From assembly GCA_035048815.1 (NCBI GenBank), contig JAUCBN010000026.1, positions 11,725,501 to 11,789,500 of the forward strand: 64,000 nt of DNA. The letters are read 5' to 3'. Source of the stretch: Abelmoschus esculentus (lineage: Eukaryota; Streptophyta; Magnoliopsida; Malvales; Malvaceae). The notes beneath the pieces were generated by a model that made no database searches, was not told the DNA's origin, and was given only the letters and a program-made list of their open reading frames with translations. The position numbers and the translations under genes were made by a program. Positions within the stretch are counted from its first letter, which is position 1. Every line of letters begins with the position of its first letter. Positions 34,736-46,290 of the stretch are shown here, one piece after another.

Positions 34736-36356
34736 TGTTGCTGCCCCAAAACTTGTTGAGTTTAAGTGCTATAATGTGTTAATGGTTTGCATGCAAGTAT
34801 ACACATCAAACAAGTAATAAAGTGTATGAGTGAGATCGTTCCCACGAGGATTGGGTAGGTTATTTCAAAAATAGTTAACATACACAAAAAGTAAGATAAT
34901 CCTTTGTATGAACATATGCTAAAACAATTCTGCAAGTGTCACCAAAATGCTTTAGCAAAATAAAAATGTCACAAATGATGATGGAGCAAAGTGAAGAGTG
35001 TTACCAAAATACAATAGAATAAAATTGATAATGAGTATTAGATAAAGTTGCACAAACACAACACAGAGAAGATATTCAAGCTTAAGACAAGCTAGGCTTG
35101 CTACGAAAAAGATCTTATTTTTTATCATGAAAGCCTACTATTCCATTGGTTTAACAAGTGTTCGACAGAGTTTACTAAAAACGCCTCCACTATCCCTAGT
35201 TAAAAGGTCTAACACTCGAAAATGCTAAAGCATTATCTCCCGGTCTCAACCCTAACACTTCTAATATTAATAAAGTGTTTCCCTTTTTAGTCGTTGAAAC
35301 ACTACCTTATCCCTAAGGTGAGTTAGGATTCTGCTCCCACAATAACCACATTGTCCAAGTTGGTCTAGATTTGTCTATCCCTAGATCTAAGCTTCCCAAC
35401 CCCTTAGTTATGGCTATCTCCTGATGCTTTTACAAACCAATGTTTAAATGAAAAAGGTCTTAGCTTTCTTGAACAAAACACTTAGATAAACACTGGAAAC
35501 AATAAACATTCATTCAAATAAAAAAAACATTCATAATAAGCCTTAGCCATGATAGTTTAGTTCATAGCTAGGTTTAGAAAACTATTCAACTTGCGGCTTT
35601 TGAAATACATTTTCAACAACTTAGAAAAAAGGTAAAGCGAAATGAAGAGGAAGGAAGTCCCAAACGCTTGTGTCGTGAAGCTTTCCTAGCTTGCCGCTCC
35701 TCCCGAAGTCGTACAAATCCCTTGCTTGAAGCTCTCCAACAATGGTGGCTTGGCTTGAGGTTGAAGACGAAAGATAATGGCCTCCTTTCTTCTTTCTTCT
35801 CCCTCGTGCTCTCTTAAAATTCGCTCCTTGTTGTGGCTCTTTTTAGCTACTGTTTTTGCTCTTCTCTTGCTCCACCACGCTTGTAGAAGGAGACTTCTAG
35901 GGTTTTGTGCCCTAAAGATGCCAAGGAATATTCCTTGACATTTGCTGTAGAAAATGACTACAAAATGTAGGTCTGCAGGGGTGGTGCAACGTCTACAGTG
36001 GAGGTGCAGCTGGCCTGGAAAAACGCGTGAGGACAGTGGGCTGCAGGTATGTCCTTTCTTCCATTTTGTTTTGTCCGCCCACAATGCTATAGCATCTTGA
36101 AGTCCGATCCAACACTTAAAATTATGCTAAAGCATCTCTTCCATTATTTCAACTTTTTCCCAGCAATCTGCACATCACCACCAATAAAATACCCTTCAAA
36201 GCAGCATCTTTTAAAAATAAAAGGGAAAATAAAATAAAAACCTAATCTAAATGCAAATGCACATGAAATGCAACTAAATGCAATGCAAATGAACTTAAAA
36301 TCAAACAAAACCTTAAGTAAAAGGGTATAAAATATACGCTTTTTAGAGCGTTAACA
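34736..36356 (-). repeat. 5' LTR of the Athila element
   Basis: 1621 bp. On the minus strand it starts TGTTAACGCTC at 36356 and ends GGCAGCAACA at 34736, next to the PBS. A TATTTTATACCC stretch near the start may be a promoter element. Beyond 36356 lies unrelated copia gag sequence, so this is the true outer edge. Confidence 0.75.
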
Positions 36357-36850
36357 GTTCCCTTAGGAAGCCAAGTAGCACTAGAACAAATATCATTAGA
36401 AGCAATAACATTCTTTAGAATCTAAATGCTCCTAATATTTTTACCCTTATTATTCTTAGGGAATCTTCCATGTCTATAGTTAGAAAAGATCTTCCTAGCA
36501 TAATTAGTTCTAGATGATTCACCTTTAAGTATATTATTAGAAGTAATTTTGCCTAAATCTTTTAACTCACTAATCATTTTTTGGTGATCTTCTTTAACCC
36601 TAGAGAGTAAATTATGCATGCTAGTATTTTTTTCTAGTTCTTTGAATGTTTCATGCATTTCCTTCAATTTATTCTCTAGTGCTAAGTTAACCTTAGTCAA
36701 GGAATCATTTTCATGTTTCAAGTCTAAAATAACCGTTTTGTTCTTTTTTTAATGATTCCTCATACTCTAATACAAACTTATCATAACCATCTTGAAATTT
36801 GTCATATGCATCATATAATTCATCATAAGATATATTATTGCAAGAGGTGT
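36357..36850 (-). pseudogene. copia-type gag coiled-coil fragment
   Basis: 36721-36422 on the minus strand is a 99-codon, Lys/Glu-rich coiled coil (KHENDSLTKVNLALENKLKEM) followed by a basic tail with RFPKNNKGKN. Upstream (36850-36722) EEKDxYDKFQDGYDKF-like sequence continues it. Such repeats and a following 'WLPKGT' fit SIRE-type copia gag. The Athila LTR edge at 36356 cuts it. Confidence 0.55.
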
Positions 36851-38401
36851 CAAGTGTTATTAATGGTCCAATCAGTGAGATGTTTGGGAAAAGTTGTATG
36901 TGTAGTACATCTAGGTTGTTAACGATGCGTTACCGATTTGGTTATGGTGATCTAGTCCTTATATGAGGCACTGACTTTTGGATGAGCATGATGTTGTGTA
37001 CTGACACAAAATGATTAGAAGTGCCTTATGTTGCATGATGGGTTAAATTTGAGCTTCTTAGTGCGGCTTGGGTGCTTAAAGGTTATGTTTTGATATGTGT
37101 CGGTTTAGTGGAGTAAGTTAAGAGTATTGTGAAATTAAGAGTAGTGTTGACTTGATTAAGTTTATCGAAGAATGTTGGTCTAGTAATAGATTTATAGGTA
37201 AGACTTTTCATGGTTAAGATGTTTTGAGGTAAGTTGCTATCGGATGTTTTATGGAGCCGCATGTGCAGGGCACAATTAAGGTTATGTTGTTGGATTTTAG
37301 TTGTTGTGTTGGTTTTCTTTTATGTCTATGAGGCATGTAGTTGTGTTGTATGGTGTTGAGTTAAAATGAAATCATGATCTAAGTTTGTGATAGTTTTTTA
37401 CTTTGCCTCTAGGGTAAGAAGTTGTTAGGAGCTTAAGGGCGAGTGATGTTAAGTGGACTTGTCGTTGAATGTGGTTGAGTTAAGGGTGAATTTTTTTTTG
37501 TTAAGTTGAGCTTGTGAGCTAGTGTTCTTTGAGAATGTTATTTTCGTCAAAGGTGCTAAAATAGAAGTGTATGAACAAATCTTCGTAAGTTTTGTGACAT
37601 AGTTTCTCGACAGTTAAAAGAGAGGGTTCCCTTTGAGAACGGTTGGAACTATTAGCAATATGCTTTAATGTGATAAGGTTTAGAGATAGATGTTGGGTTT
37701 CCAATTGAGTTTATGGGTGTTCTCTCATTAATAGACATGTAACCGGTATGAGTGAGTTATCCATGTCTGAAAAGGTATATTAAGGTGTTGTGACATGAAT
37801 CTTTAGGATTCTTGGTGAAGGTGTTGCCTTTAGTAAAGTTACTTATAGTCATATTCGTAGTTGGGTGTTAGAGTGATACCTTTTAAGGCTTTTGTTGGTA
37901 GAAGTTGTTATGTGTTGTTGTGTTGAGCGAGACTTGGTGGGAAGTTTTGGTTTCTGCCTTATTTGTTAGAGTATGCTTGAGAAAATTAAGTTTATTGTGG
38001 CAGTTGGAAGTTGTTTGCCGAGAGTCGGTTGCCAACCTCGATTAAAGAGAGGTTAGGCCATTGGGAAAAAAGGTTTTGCTTTTGGATTAAGGGTGCAATG
38101 AGTCTTGAGACGAACTATGGTGCTTTTTTGTGTACTGTTGTTTTGTGTATCATTTCAAGTTGTGATGACGGATGGTGTTAGGATGAGACCGATTTTTGTC
38201 TTCATGAGATATATGTTGAGATATTGGTTTTGGTAGCAAAGGTCCTTTGTGGTAAGATCCGCGTGTGAGTTAGAGAGTTTTTGTGGTATCATTGTGTTTG
38301 GAAAATAACGTGGAAATGAAAGGAAATTGTGAAAGAGCGGTTTCCTTACCTTTTTCCAAGATGAAAATTTTGAGGAAGAAATTTCTTAAGTGGTGGAGAA
38401 T
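36851..38401 (+). mobile_element. gypsy 3' internal region
   Basis: No intact frame. It ends with GAAATTTCTTAAGTGGTGGAGAAT, a polypurine tract directly before TGTAACACCC at 38402. It is therefore the 3' end of a plus-strand gypsy element whose gag-pol is missing. Confidence 0.55.
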
Positions 38402-41400
38402 TGTAACACCCAAAAATTGGGCCTAGAAATTTAGTGAATCAGTTTTCTCGATTTAGACTAGTTCGAGATTAAATACTTAAAATTATTTTTTATTTAAAAT
38501 AAATTATGGAAAATATCCTAAAATTCTTATTTGATATATATTTGACTTAGGTGTCAATTTCAAAAATTGACCTTGAATCCCTAAGATTTTGAAAGTAATG
38601 AATATTTTCTAAAAATTGAAAACATGAGGACAATTTTATAAAATTAAGCTAAAACTTTGAATCTTTAAGGGGCTTTGTTCCAATTGTAATTATAGTTAAT
38701 CTAAGCCTTTCAATGGTCTATTTTAATAACCCATAACCCATAATTTTAATTAATAACCCAAATAACTTAATATTAATCCTAAAAACCTATTTTTCATCAA
38801 AACATAAACATATTTTTTTTAGAATTTCTTTTCCTCTTTTGGGCATCCACTCTATCATATTTTCAAAGATAAACACCAATCTTTTCATTAAAAATTCATT
38901 TGCTTAATTATTTATATTTTTCTTCTTCAAAATCTCTTCGTTTTTCTTCGATATTTCTTATTTTTTAACCTTGAAAGAATGTTGGATCAATTTTGGAGGT
39001 TTTAATCATTCAAACCTCTGAAACCTAAAGTTCTTTAATGAAATTCTTATGTTCTTGGCTGATTGCAAAAATCTTAAAGTCTTGAATCAATAAAATCGAT
39101 TTTCTTGATAAAAATTCTACTATTTTCTAGATTTTTGTTCAACGCTTTTACATGGCTGTTTTTGATGCCTAAATAAATGAATCTTGAAGATTTTATATGT
39201 AATTAAGATGGATTTTTAAGTATCAAATCCCGTACATAAGGTTTAGGTGGTGTTTGGAGAGGTTTCGGTGAGATTTAGTTAGGTTTTATGGTATTTTTAG
39301 GGGTTGTTTGGTATTAGTCCGACTTGAGGGATATTTGGGTGCGTTTTAATGCGCTAAACCCTTTTGGTTTTGATGCTTGAATCAATTCAAGGTGTAGAGT
39401 AACAAGTTTGAAGGAGATAGGAAAGTCGAATTGCGTTTTCGATTGACATGTCGAGCAAGTTTCGGTAATTTGGTGAGTGGATTATGAGAGTGGACTACTT
39501 CGGCAGTGTTTTAAATATGGTTTCAAAGGTTTGGGTTTTAGGGAAGGAGTTAAAAACCTCCTTATACTCGGAAGTAAATTTAAAGTATTGCTTTCTAAAA
39601 TATTCTCATATTATGCCTTGTTTTTACTATGATTAGTCATGCTCGTGTTATACTTTTGCATATATGAATATGCATGTGTTTCAATGCTCATGAGATGTTT
39701 TTACAAAGGTTTTATATAAATATAATGCTCCCATGGTTTTTTTCTAAAAAATATGAGAAAAATGGTTTTTACCTGTTTGTGTATTTGATGCGTGAGATAG
39801 TGGGCTGCATGTGGTTACATATTGTTTTAACTTGAAAACTTGAGCATTGGTTTAGATTTTGTGTTAGATATTAAAGATGATAGTAACGTGAATAAGTTGA
39901 TCAATCAATAGGATGTTCAGTGCACCTTATATTAAAAAATTTATATACGTGGGTAAATTCCTTAGTGATACATTAGAGCTTATGCTTAGGTTGTGGTATA
40001 TGTCTTGCATTGCATTTGAGCATAGCTTATCCCAAATGTTAAGGTGGGAAACATGATTGGAGGTAATCCATCGTGTACATGAGTGTAGTTTATGCGAGAT
40101 ATGAGTAGGTAGTATAGCCTATATATGAGGTATGGATGGTGGTAAAGCCCCATACGTAGCATGTATCGACATTTATGCCTTCATACATGTTTCTGTTTAT
40201 TCTAATAGTTAGAGGTGAGTCTAACTGGTTCACTAATAATCCAACACGAGAAAAACACAAGTGTAAAGTAATTAATATTTTAGGGCAAATTGAGTTTACA
40301 TGTGTTTTGATATTGAGCTCAAATGATTTATAAGTCTTGCTATGTGTAACATGTAAGACTTGGTTTTGCTTACAAAGCATGTGATTTCAAAATGGTATTT
40401 TTGAAAGGTTTTGTAGCTTGTGAGTCATGGTTATTTTACACTTGATGATCTTTTTCATGTAGTGGCATTAACAACCATGGACAATATTTTACTTAGAGCA
40501 TGACTTGGTTTATAAATTGATGAAAATAGTTTAATATGGGTTGCATTGCAAGTTATTTTCAAATGTGTTTTTAAATATGTTTTTATTCACTCAATAAAAG
40601 TTATGCTTACCCTCTCATTTACCTTGCAATGCAGAGTATTTAATGTGGAGGCAGCTAAAGGAAGCAAGGGTCCAGGTAACCGCAAAGTGAATGATAAAGT
40701 ATTTTTTATAACATTAGTAGTAGTGAGAGAGTGATGGGAACGAGATAATATACTGAGAATATTGTTTATGCTAGTGATACTTGAAATAGTTATATGCCTA
40801 TACATATTTAACGAATATCAAAGTTGACGTTAGCTTTGTGACTTGGATTTGAATTGTCTATTGGTATTCCTTTATTTATAATAAAGTTTATTGTAGTTTG
40901 ATTCTTGTTATCCCTATGTGTGATTTTGTGTGTTGTCGATAATGAAACATGAATATTTTGAGTTGAACCTATGATGTGGTTATTTAGGTTGGAATGCATA
41001 TAGAAATCATATTGAGTATATTGTTGTTGTTCTTATGTGTGTTTACGAGATTGTTGAAGTTGAAGCATGATCTTAGGAGTTTGAATATATTATTTCTAAC
41101 CAGGTTGCAATGTATCTAGTAAGTTATATATGACAAGTGGATAACGTGTTTTTAGGACTAAAATTTGAGATGCAAGCATATTATGAACCTAATTAAAGAT
41201 TGGTAATACTAATTTCAGAATTAGTACTTTAGTTTTTGGAAAATTACATTTTGGTTCCTAAAGTATATCTGTACATTTTAGGATTCATTCCTTACTTGTT
41301 TTCGCTGCAATTGAATATAATCTATGTATGAACATGTAGGATTAGAATAAAGCATCTAGATAAGATAAAAAAATAGCCATTTAATTTTAGTGTTTTTATC

Positions 41401-41486
41401 GAGGTGAGTTTTTAGATTAGCCTCAATATTCCCCGTGTAGCTCATTTGAGTCGGGTGGTGTATAGACCGGGTCGAAGGGGTTACCT
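38402..41486 (+). repeat. large gypsy 3' LTR (family A, ~3.1 kb)
   Basis: Starts TGTAACACCCAAAAATTGGGCC and ends GGGGTTACC (expected GGGGTTACA). Matches the flanks of 55516-60976: start region, the TTGCATTGCAAGT and 'AATGCAGA' part (near 40540-40640 and 57490-57570) and the end region with 'TTCCCCGTGTAGCTC'. It may hold non-coding promoter and leader functions. No gene inside is supported. Confidence 0.7.
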
Positions 41487-41499
41487 TTAGTAGTGTAGG

Positions 41500-41826
41500 A
41501 TTGAGTCCATCCAAATTCTCTTCTTAATAATCGTGTACTATTCTAATTCTTTCGGGTGTAGGAAGATTTGTTAGATTCACAACTGCAAATGTTGTCACAT
41601 TGCCTGCTATGGCGACATTCATGGCGGCATTGTTTCCTTGTTGTCCAAGTAACGGGTTCATTGTTGCTCTTATCCTTTGGTGGAGTCCACATGATGTACG
41701 TTCGATCTCTGGATTAAAAGGATAATCTTTAGTAGAAGGGTTCACCCTGGTTATATAATGAAACAAACTGAATAAAATAATAAAAATAAAAAAGTGCAAG
41801 AATAATAAACCGATAAGTTGGAAACT
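41500..41826 (-). pseudogene. Athila/Tat-like gag N-terminus fragment
   Basis: Minus-strand 41799-41524 frame includes PFNPEIERTSCGLHQRIR and TNLPTPERIRIVHDY, similar to gag starts of Athila-type elements. It directly follows the PBS. The rest of the element is gone; the family A LTR abuts on the left. Confidence 0.55.
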
Positions 41827-41832
41827 CCAATC

Positions 41833-41850
41833 CCCGACAATGGTGCCAAA
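41833..41850 (-). other. primer binding site, tRNA-Asp type
   Basis: Minus strand TGGCACCATTGTCGGGGA, three changes from the tRNA-Asp PBS; internal to the LTR at 41855. Confidence 0.65.
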
Positions 41851-41854
41851 AACT

Positions 41855-43200
41855 TATCTTGTGTAGGAAGATCTTAACTTTTATGGTTCAAGTGCACACA
41901 CATCAAATAATAGTATATAAGGTATCGAATCCCACGAGGACTAGACTTGCCTATATAATCTATTCTTAATGCACAATAAGAAATAAAAAAATACAAGTAA
42001 TTTTAGTTTGATTTGAAACTAATGAGTAACTAACTAACACAATAAAGTAATTAATCGAAAAAATCAAGATATAAGGAGTGGGTTAGGTTATATTGCTTCA
42101 TAGTATGGATTCGGATGTAAATTGTTCGTCTTTATAATGTAAAGTCAAGATTATCGCCTCATTGGGTCTCTAAAGGGTCGCCTTAACTACCTCGACGAGT
42201 TATTCTTTGACAGCAAGTTGATAACTCATAATTGGACAAAATATCCTTTGATGACTCCTCCCGATGTGAATTAAGGATGAACATCAACCGATATTACGTT
42301 AGTTTTAGTCTCTAAAACCCAAACTTATTCCTAAGCTGAATTAGTTTAAACCTATGAGTAAAAATCGTATTTACTCATTTTGTGAGTCTAACTCTCCCGA
42401 GTCTAGACAAATAGATTTTTACTCACAAATTTCTCTCCCGATCTTGAGTGCAAGAAATAGTATAAACCAAGAATAAATAAATTATAAAGTTAAAACTTAC
42501 ATTAATAGAAACTTAAACAAAGTATATTTTTCTTCCACAATTACTCTACAAAATAACTACCTTATGAAAAAAAATTAGAACATGCTGGTGAAGTTGGCGG
42601 CTAGGTTTTAATTCGAGACCTCTTGATTTTTTTCTCCTATACCCAGGGTATGATATTTATAAGCTAAAATTAGGTCATATGTTTCCAAAATAGGAATTCA
42701 ACTTAGAAAAAAATACAACTTTAGTATATATAAATAAAAAAAATTATTTTATTTTCTAGTTTAATTCTATTATGAATCTTTTCCCGTGTGGCTTTGATCA
42801 AGGTTTTTCTTATTCTTTTTTACTCGATTTTTCTTCAGGCTTGTCTAAAAAATTCAAGTCTTTATGCTCTTTCTATCGCACTCAATTTGTGGTTGTCAAA
42901 GTATTGTCGCAACGGCAAGATCTGTCGCCTTGGCGGGTGCTGCTTTGTATCTTTTCCTGGTTTGGTTAGATCTGTACCTTCTCCACTTAGCATCTTTCGA
43001 CAATATTTGGTTTCTAGGTGACATATTATCTGCCAAAGAATGAAAACTAGAACAATATTTATTTTCTATCAAATATTGTATAAAATTGATAACTATTTAT
43101 ATGGATGCTGAAATATGGAAAATACACAGAATTATCTATAATTGTCATATAATTCTATTAATTACATGCAATAATTGAAGTAAAAGTTAAATAAATGTAA
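41855..43200 (-). repeat. Athila/Tat-like 5' LTR
   Basis: Runs from the PBS outward to about 43200, and shares segments with 25871-26346 and 3620-4745. A CGCCTTGGCGGGT motif at about 42928 recurs at about 3655. The outer edge is approximate. Confidence 0.6.
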
Positions 43201-43955
43201 TATAAGTTTTAAATGTTTGGTTATCGAAAGTGTACTTAAATTTCATTGACTACCGATATAGTTTTTCTTATATTAAAGAACATGAATGAAAAACCAGGCT
43301 AAAAGTGTGTTCCTATGTAATGTATGCAAGCAAAGTCAGAAGGAAGCAACAGACAAGTGCATCAAATTTCTCCTGCAATTGGAATAATATTTGTTAAGAG
43401 CTAGCCACACCTGTGGGTCAAAAATATTCGTTAAAGAAGCTTTGGCGATGTGACTCACTAAGAATATATGTTAAGTGCAGAACATTAATATGCCAACCAG
43501 CTCATTCATACAAAAGCAACGGTTGCAGTGATCCCAAATGATTAGTTCAATTAGCCAAGGATTCTAAACTTGAAAGGCTCAGCTTAATGTTTCATACAAA
43601 ATGAGTGCAAGCAGTTCCTTTTTGCATGCTGTTAAACATGAGATTAAAGGGGTAAAATATCAACCATACACTGGAGGATTCTGAGAAAACTGCAGTTTTA
43701 TGAATTCAATGAATCCCCTAGAAAAGGAAAATCTTGTAAGTCACTCAATTTGATACCAACCGTAAGTTATTAACTTGTCAGCTGTTATCGGTTGCTATTG
43801 TTTGATGCCTTGGGGTGTTTTCTCGTGGGATTCTTTGCTTTTTGTTCGTGTATTCTTGGACCTATATTACTATAGAAGCACCTTTCTGGTAGCCATTTGT
43901 GTACCCATTTGTTTAGTTCGTAGTATTTTGTTATATTTTTTCGACTGTCTCAATA
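43201..43955. other. region upstream of the Pro-rich gene
   Basis: No repeat recognised. Probably contains promoter and 5' UTR; the ATG follows CTGTCTCAATA. No TATA box can be singled out. Confidence 0.4.
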
Positions 43956-44900
43956 ATGTCGAACCAACAGGCTCCAACTCGTCCATGGTTTCGTTTAGCT
44001 TCCATTTCAAGGCCAGCACCCCAAGCACCTACTCAAACACCTGAACCTGCTCCAGCCCTGCCACGAGCAACCATTATTCGACCAGCATTCCGACCTATGG
44101 GAGGTACTTCCTCGGTGCCGACATCACCTGCGTCTGTTGGTAGAGGGTCTCAGCCATCATCTCCTGATAAAAAACCTACTCCTGAAGTTAGTTCCACAAC
44201 TGCTTCGGTTCCCAATTCCCCAGTGAAAACTGCTCCAACAAGGTCACCTGTTTCTCCACCGAAACTGGCGAAAGCTTCGTCATTGCCAACTTTTCCATCC
44301 AAGCCAATGGCAAGTACTGCATCTGTTCCCTCTTCTCCAGCCAAGCCTGTGGCGACTACTACTGCCTCGGTTCCAACTTCACCAGCCAAGACAGCCTTTA
44401 CGACCAATACGAATCGTGTGGCTAGCCCTCAAGCACCGGTACCGACCGTTAAACCTGCCATGCAATCTCCAATTCAATCACCAAAGATCAAACCGCCAAT
44501 TGCTTCACCACCTTCTCCTTTAACTCTCCCACCACCACAGATGAGAGCTCAAACTGATCTCGAACCCAAGATCCCAGTCGAGGCAGAGCAAAAGACCGTG
44601 GTCGTTCAAAAGATGATCGAAAAGCCCAAGGGGCTGTTCGGTGCCCCTCCGAAGGATCTCCACGATACTCGCTACCGTAGCAATAATGCACCGAAAGAAC
44701 CATCGAAACATGTCGAACCGAAGGAGAAAGGCAATGGCAAGAAGATCTCTTCGGATTCGGATGATTCTGTTATGAGGGTCATTACCATAGCTGGTGAGAA
44801 TAAAGGTGCTTTCATGGAGCTAATCAAATCACCCCACAGTAATGGTTTCAAGGGAAGACCTCATCGGCTCCAGAAGACGATGACCGGCAGCAGTGATTGA
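43956..44900 (+). CDS. Pro/Ser/Ala-rich uncharacterised plant protein, ends at in-frame TGA
   Basis: 314 codons, no intron needed. Residues 1-200 are rich in Pro, Ser, Ala and Thr, with imperfect repeats of TASVP-S/T-SPAK (about residues 78-150). Residues 200-260 are more charged (KMIEKPKGLFGAPP, a motif I think recurs in plant relatives), then a Lys/Ser block. Near residue 273 MRVITIAGENKGAFMEL looks like a conserved core. No signal peptide or membrane segment. The frame stops at TGA 44898-44900 but stays open to 45146, so the original protein was probably about 396 residues. A long antisense frame (44150-44407) is only a by-product of base composition. Role unknown; 'extensin-like' or 'calphotin-like' names would rest on composition only. 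Confidence 0.75.
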   Translation: MSNQQAPTRPWFRLASISRPAPQAPTQTPEPAPALPRATIIRPAFRPMGGTSSVPTSPASVGRGSQPSSPDKKPTPEVSSTTASVPNSPVKTAPTRSPVSPPKLAKASSLPTFPSKPMASTASVPSSPAKPVATTTASVPTSPAKTAFTTNTNRVASPQAPVPTVKPAMQSPIQSPKIKPPIASPPSPLTLPPPQMRAQTDLEPKIPVEAEQKTVVVQKMIEKPKGLFGAPPKDLHDTRYRSNNAPKEPSKHVEPKEKGNGKKISSDSDDSVMRVITIAGENKGAFMELIKSPHSNGFKGRPHRLQKTMTGSSD

Positions 44901-45146
44901 AGCGACTACCATAGCTACAGCAGCAGCGGCGAGGAAGGTGATCACAAGATGAAAGGCAAGAGCAACGGATCAAACACTATGCCGATGAATGCTTTCATGA
45001 ACAGCAATGTTCAGGGCGTGAACAACTCCATCATCTACAATTCTTCAAGCACTCACCATGACCCCGGCGTGCACCTTTCTCTCCACAGAAAACCAACCGC
45101 CGGCGGATTCTGTGTCAAGGAACGCTCCAATGTCTACAACAACTAA
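44901..45146 (+). pseudogene. in-frame C-terminal extension of Pro-rich gene after TGA
   Basis: Same frame as 43956-44900, open for 81 codons to TAA at 45144-45146. It starts with a Ser-rich stretch (SDYHSYSSSGEEGD), then MNAFMNSNVQGVNNSIIYNS and HHDPGVHLSL. From memory these last blocks recur at the C-terminus of related plant proteins, which would make this part functional in homologues. No splice pair that removes the TGA cleanly was evident. Alternatives: an assembly or sequencing error, or a recent nonsense mutation. Confidence 0.65.
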
Positions 45147-45339
45147 ACGAAAAACAAAGCATCAAGTGTATTTTAATTATCATTTCTGTATACAAAACTT
45201 GTGTTTTTGAGAAAAAACAATACTATGTGTAATTTGAGTGATGGCTAAAGGTCTCATGGATTCGGATTCTTCAATACCATTCGTGGTGCCTAATTGAAGA
45301 CGCTCCATGCTCAAGCCTTGTAACATGAGAGGATACTAT
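45147..45339 (+). other. 3' UTR of Pro-rich gene
   Basis: AT-rich DNA following the TAA; no clear AATAAA was found. Confidence 0.4.
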
Positions 45340-46290
45340 GTTGCTCTGATACGGATATGGGACGGGGACAGAGACGAAAAACGATAATTCTCAAAATTAC
45401 AGGGTACGGGTACGGTAAATATAAAATAATAATATTACATATATTAATAAAAGATTAAAACAAAAATTAATAATAATTTTAATAAAATACTTGTAATTAT
45501 ATAAAATAATAATAATATGATTTTTTCATATAAAATAAAATAATAAAAATATATTTATGCTTTAGTCATAAAATATTTAAAATAATCGATAAAAATAAAA
45601 TACCACAAACAAAATTATAAATAAAAAACATACTAAAATTACTTGTAAAATTAAAATAAAATTTAAAATCAGATTATTTACTTTAATTTATTTAAGTTAA
45701 AATCCATACTTTAAAATATATATTATATAATATTTTTATATATTATATATTTATTTAAAAAATTCATCTTTTAAAAAATAATTATTATAAATAAATTTTA
45801 TTTTATACTAATTTACATTAAAATTAATGTTAAATTTAATTTTTTTATATTAATTTATATTAAAAATAATAAAATTATTTTAAATATTAAAACCTTAATA
45901 GTGTTTTTTATTAGATAATTATTAATAATAAAATTTAAATAACAAATAACTTTATTTTATATTAAAGTAAAATTTGTGAACCCAAAAAAAAACAAATTTC
46001 ACGGTTTCCTCTCCCCTTCACTCTTCATCTTCTTCATCACTGTTCTTCCTGGTTCAACTTCACGGTCTCCGAAAAATCTTAGGAGAGTTTTTATTCTTGA
46101 TCGGAAGATTGTTGGGATGTTTTCAAATACGTTCTCGATAAGTATTGACCGTCCCCGATGTACGTTGATCGTATCTGGTAAGAGTTGACCGTCCCTGAGA
46201 CATCCCCCAACCGTTCCCGCACCATCCTGTCTCGGAAACGTATCAGGGACGCAGGACGCCCTCTAAGTGTCGTCCCCGTGCTTCCTAGAG
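45340..46290. mobile_element. candidate non-autonomous element, GC-rich ends and AT-rich core
   Basis: The left end (about 45350-45420) is rich in GGGACGGGGAC, GGGTACGGGTACGG. The right end (about 46190-46290) has GTCCCTGAG, CGTATCAGGGACGCAGG, GTCCCCGTGC, in roughly reverse-complement style. Between them is over 500 bp of A/T-only style DNA. The inverted similarity is loose and no target duplication was found. Confidence 0.3.

Noticed and set aside
44150..44703. Long minus-strand frames opposite the Pro-rich gene
   Set aside because: They arise from the regular Pro/Ser/Ala codon composition of the sense gene; no family motif is visible.
44898..44900. Programmed read-through or selenocysteine at the TGA
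   Set aside because: Land plants are not known to use selenocysteine, and the bases after TGA (AGC) do not match the known leaky CTA context. A mutation or error is simpler.
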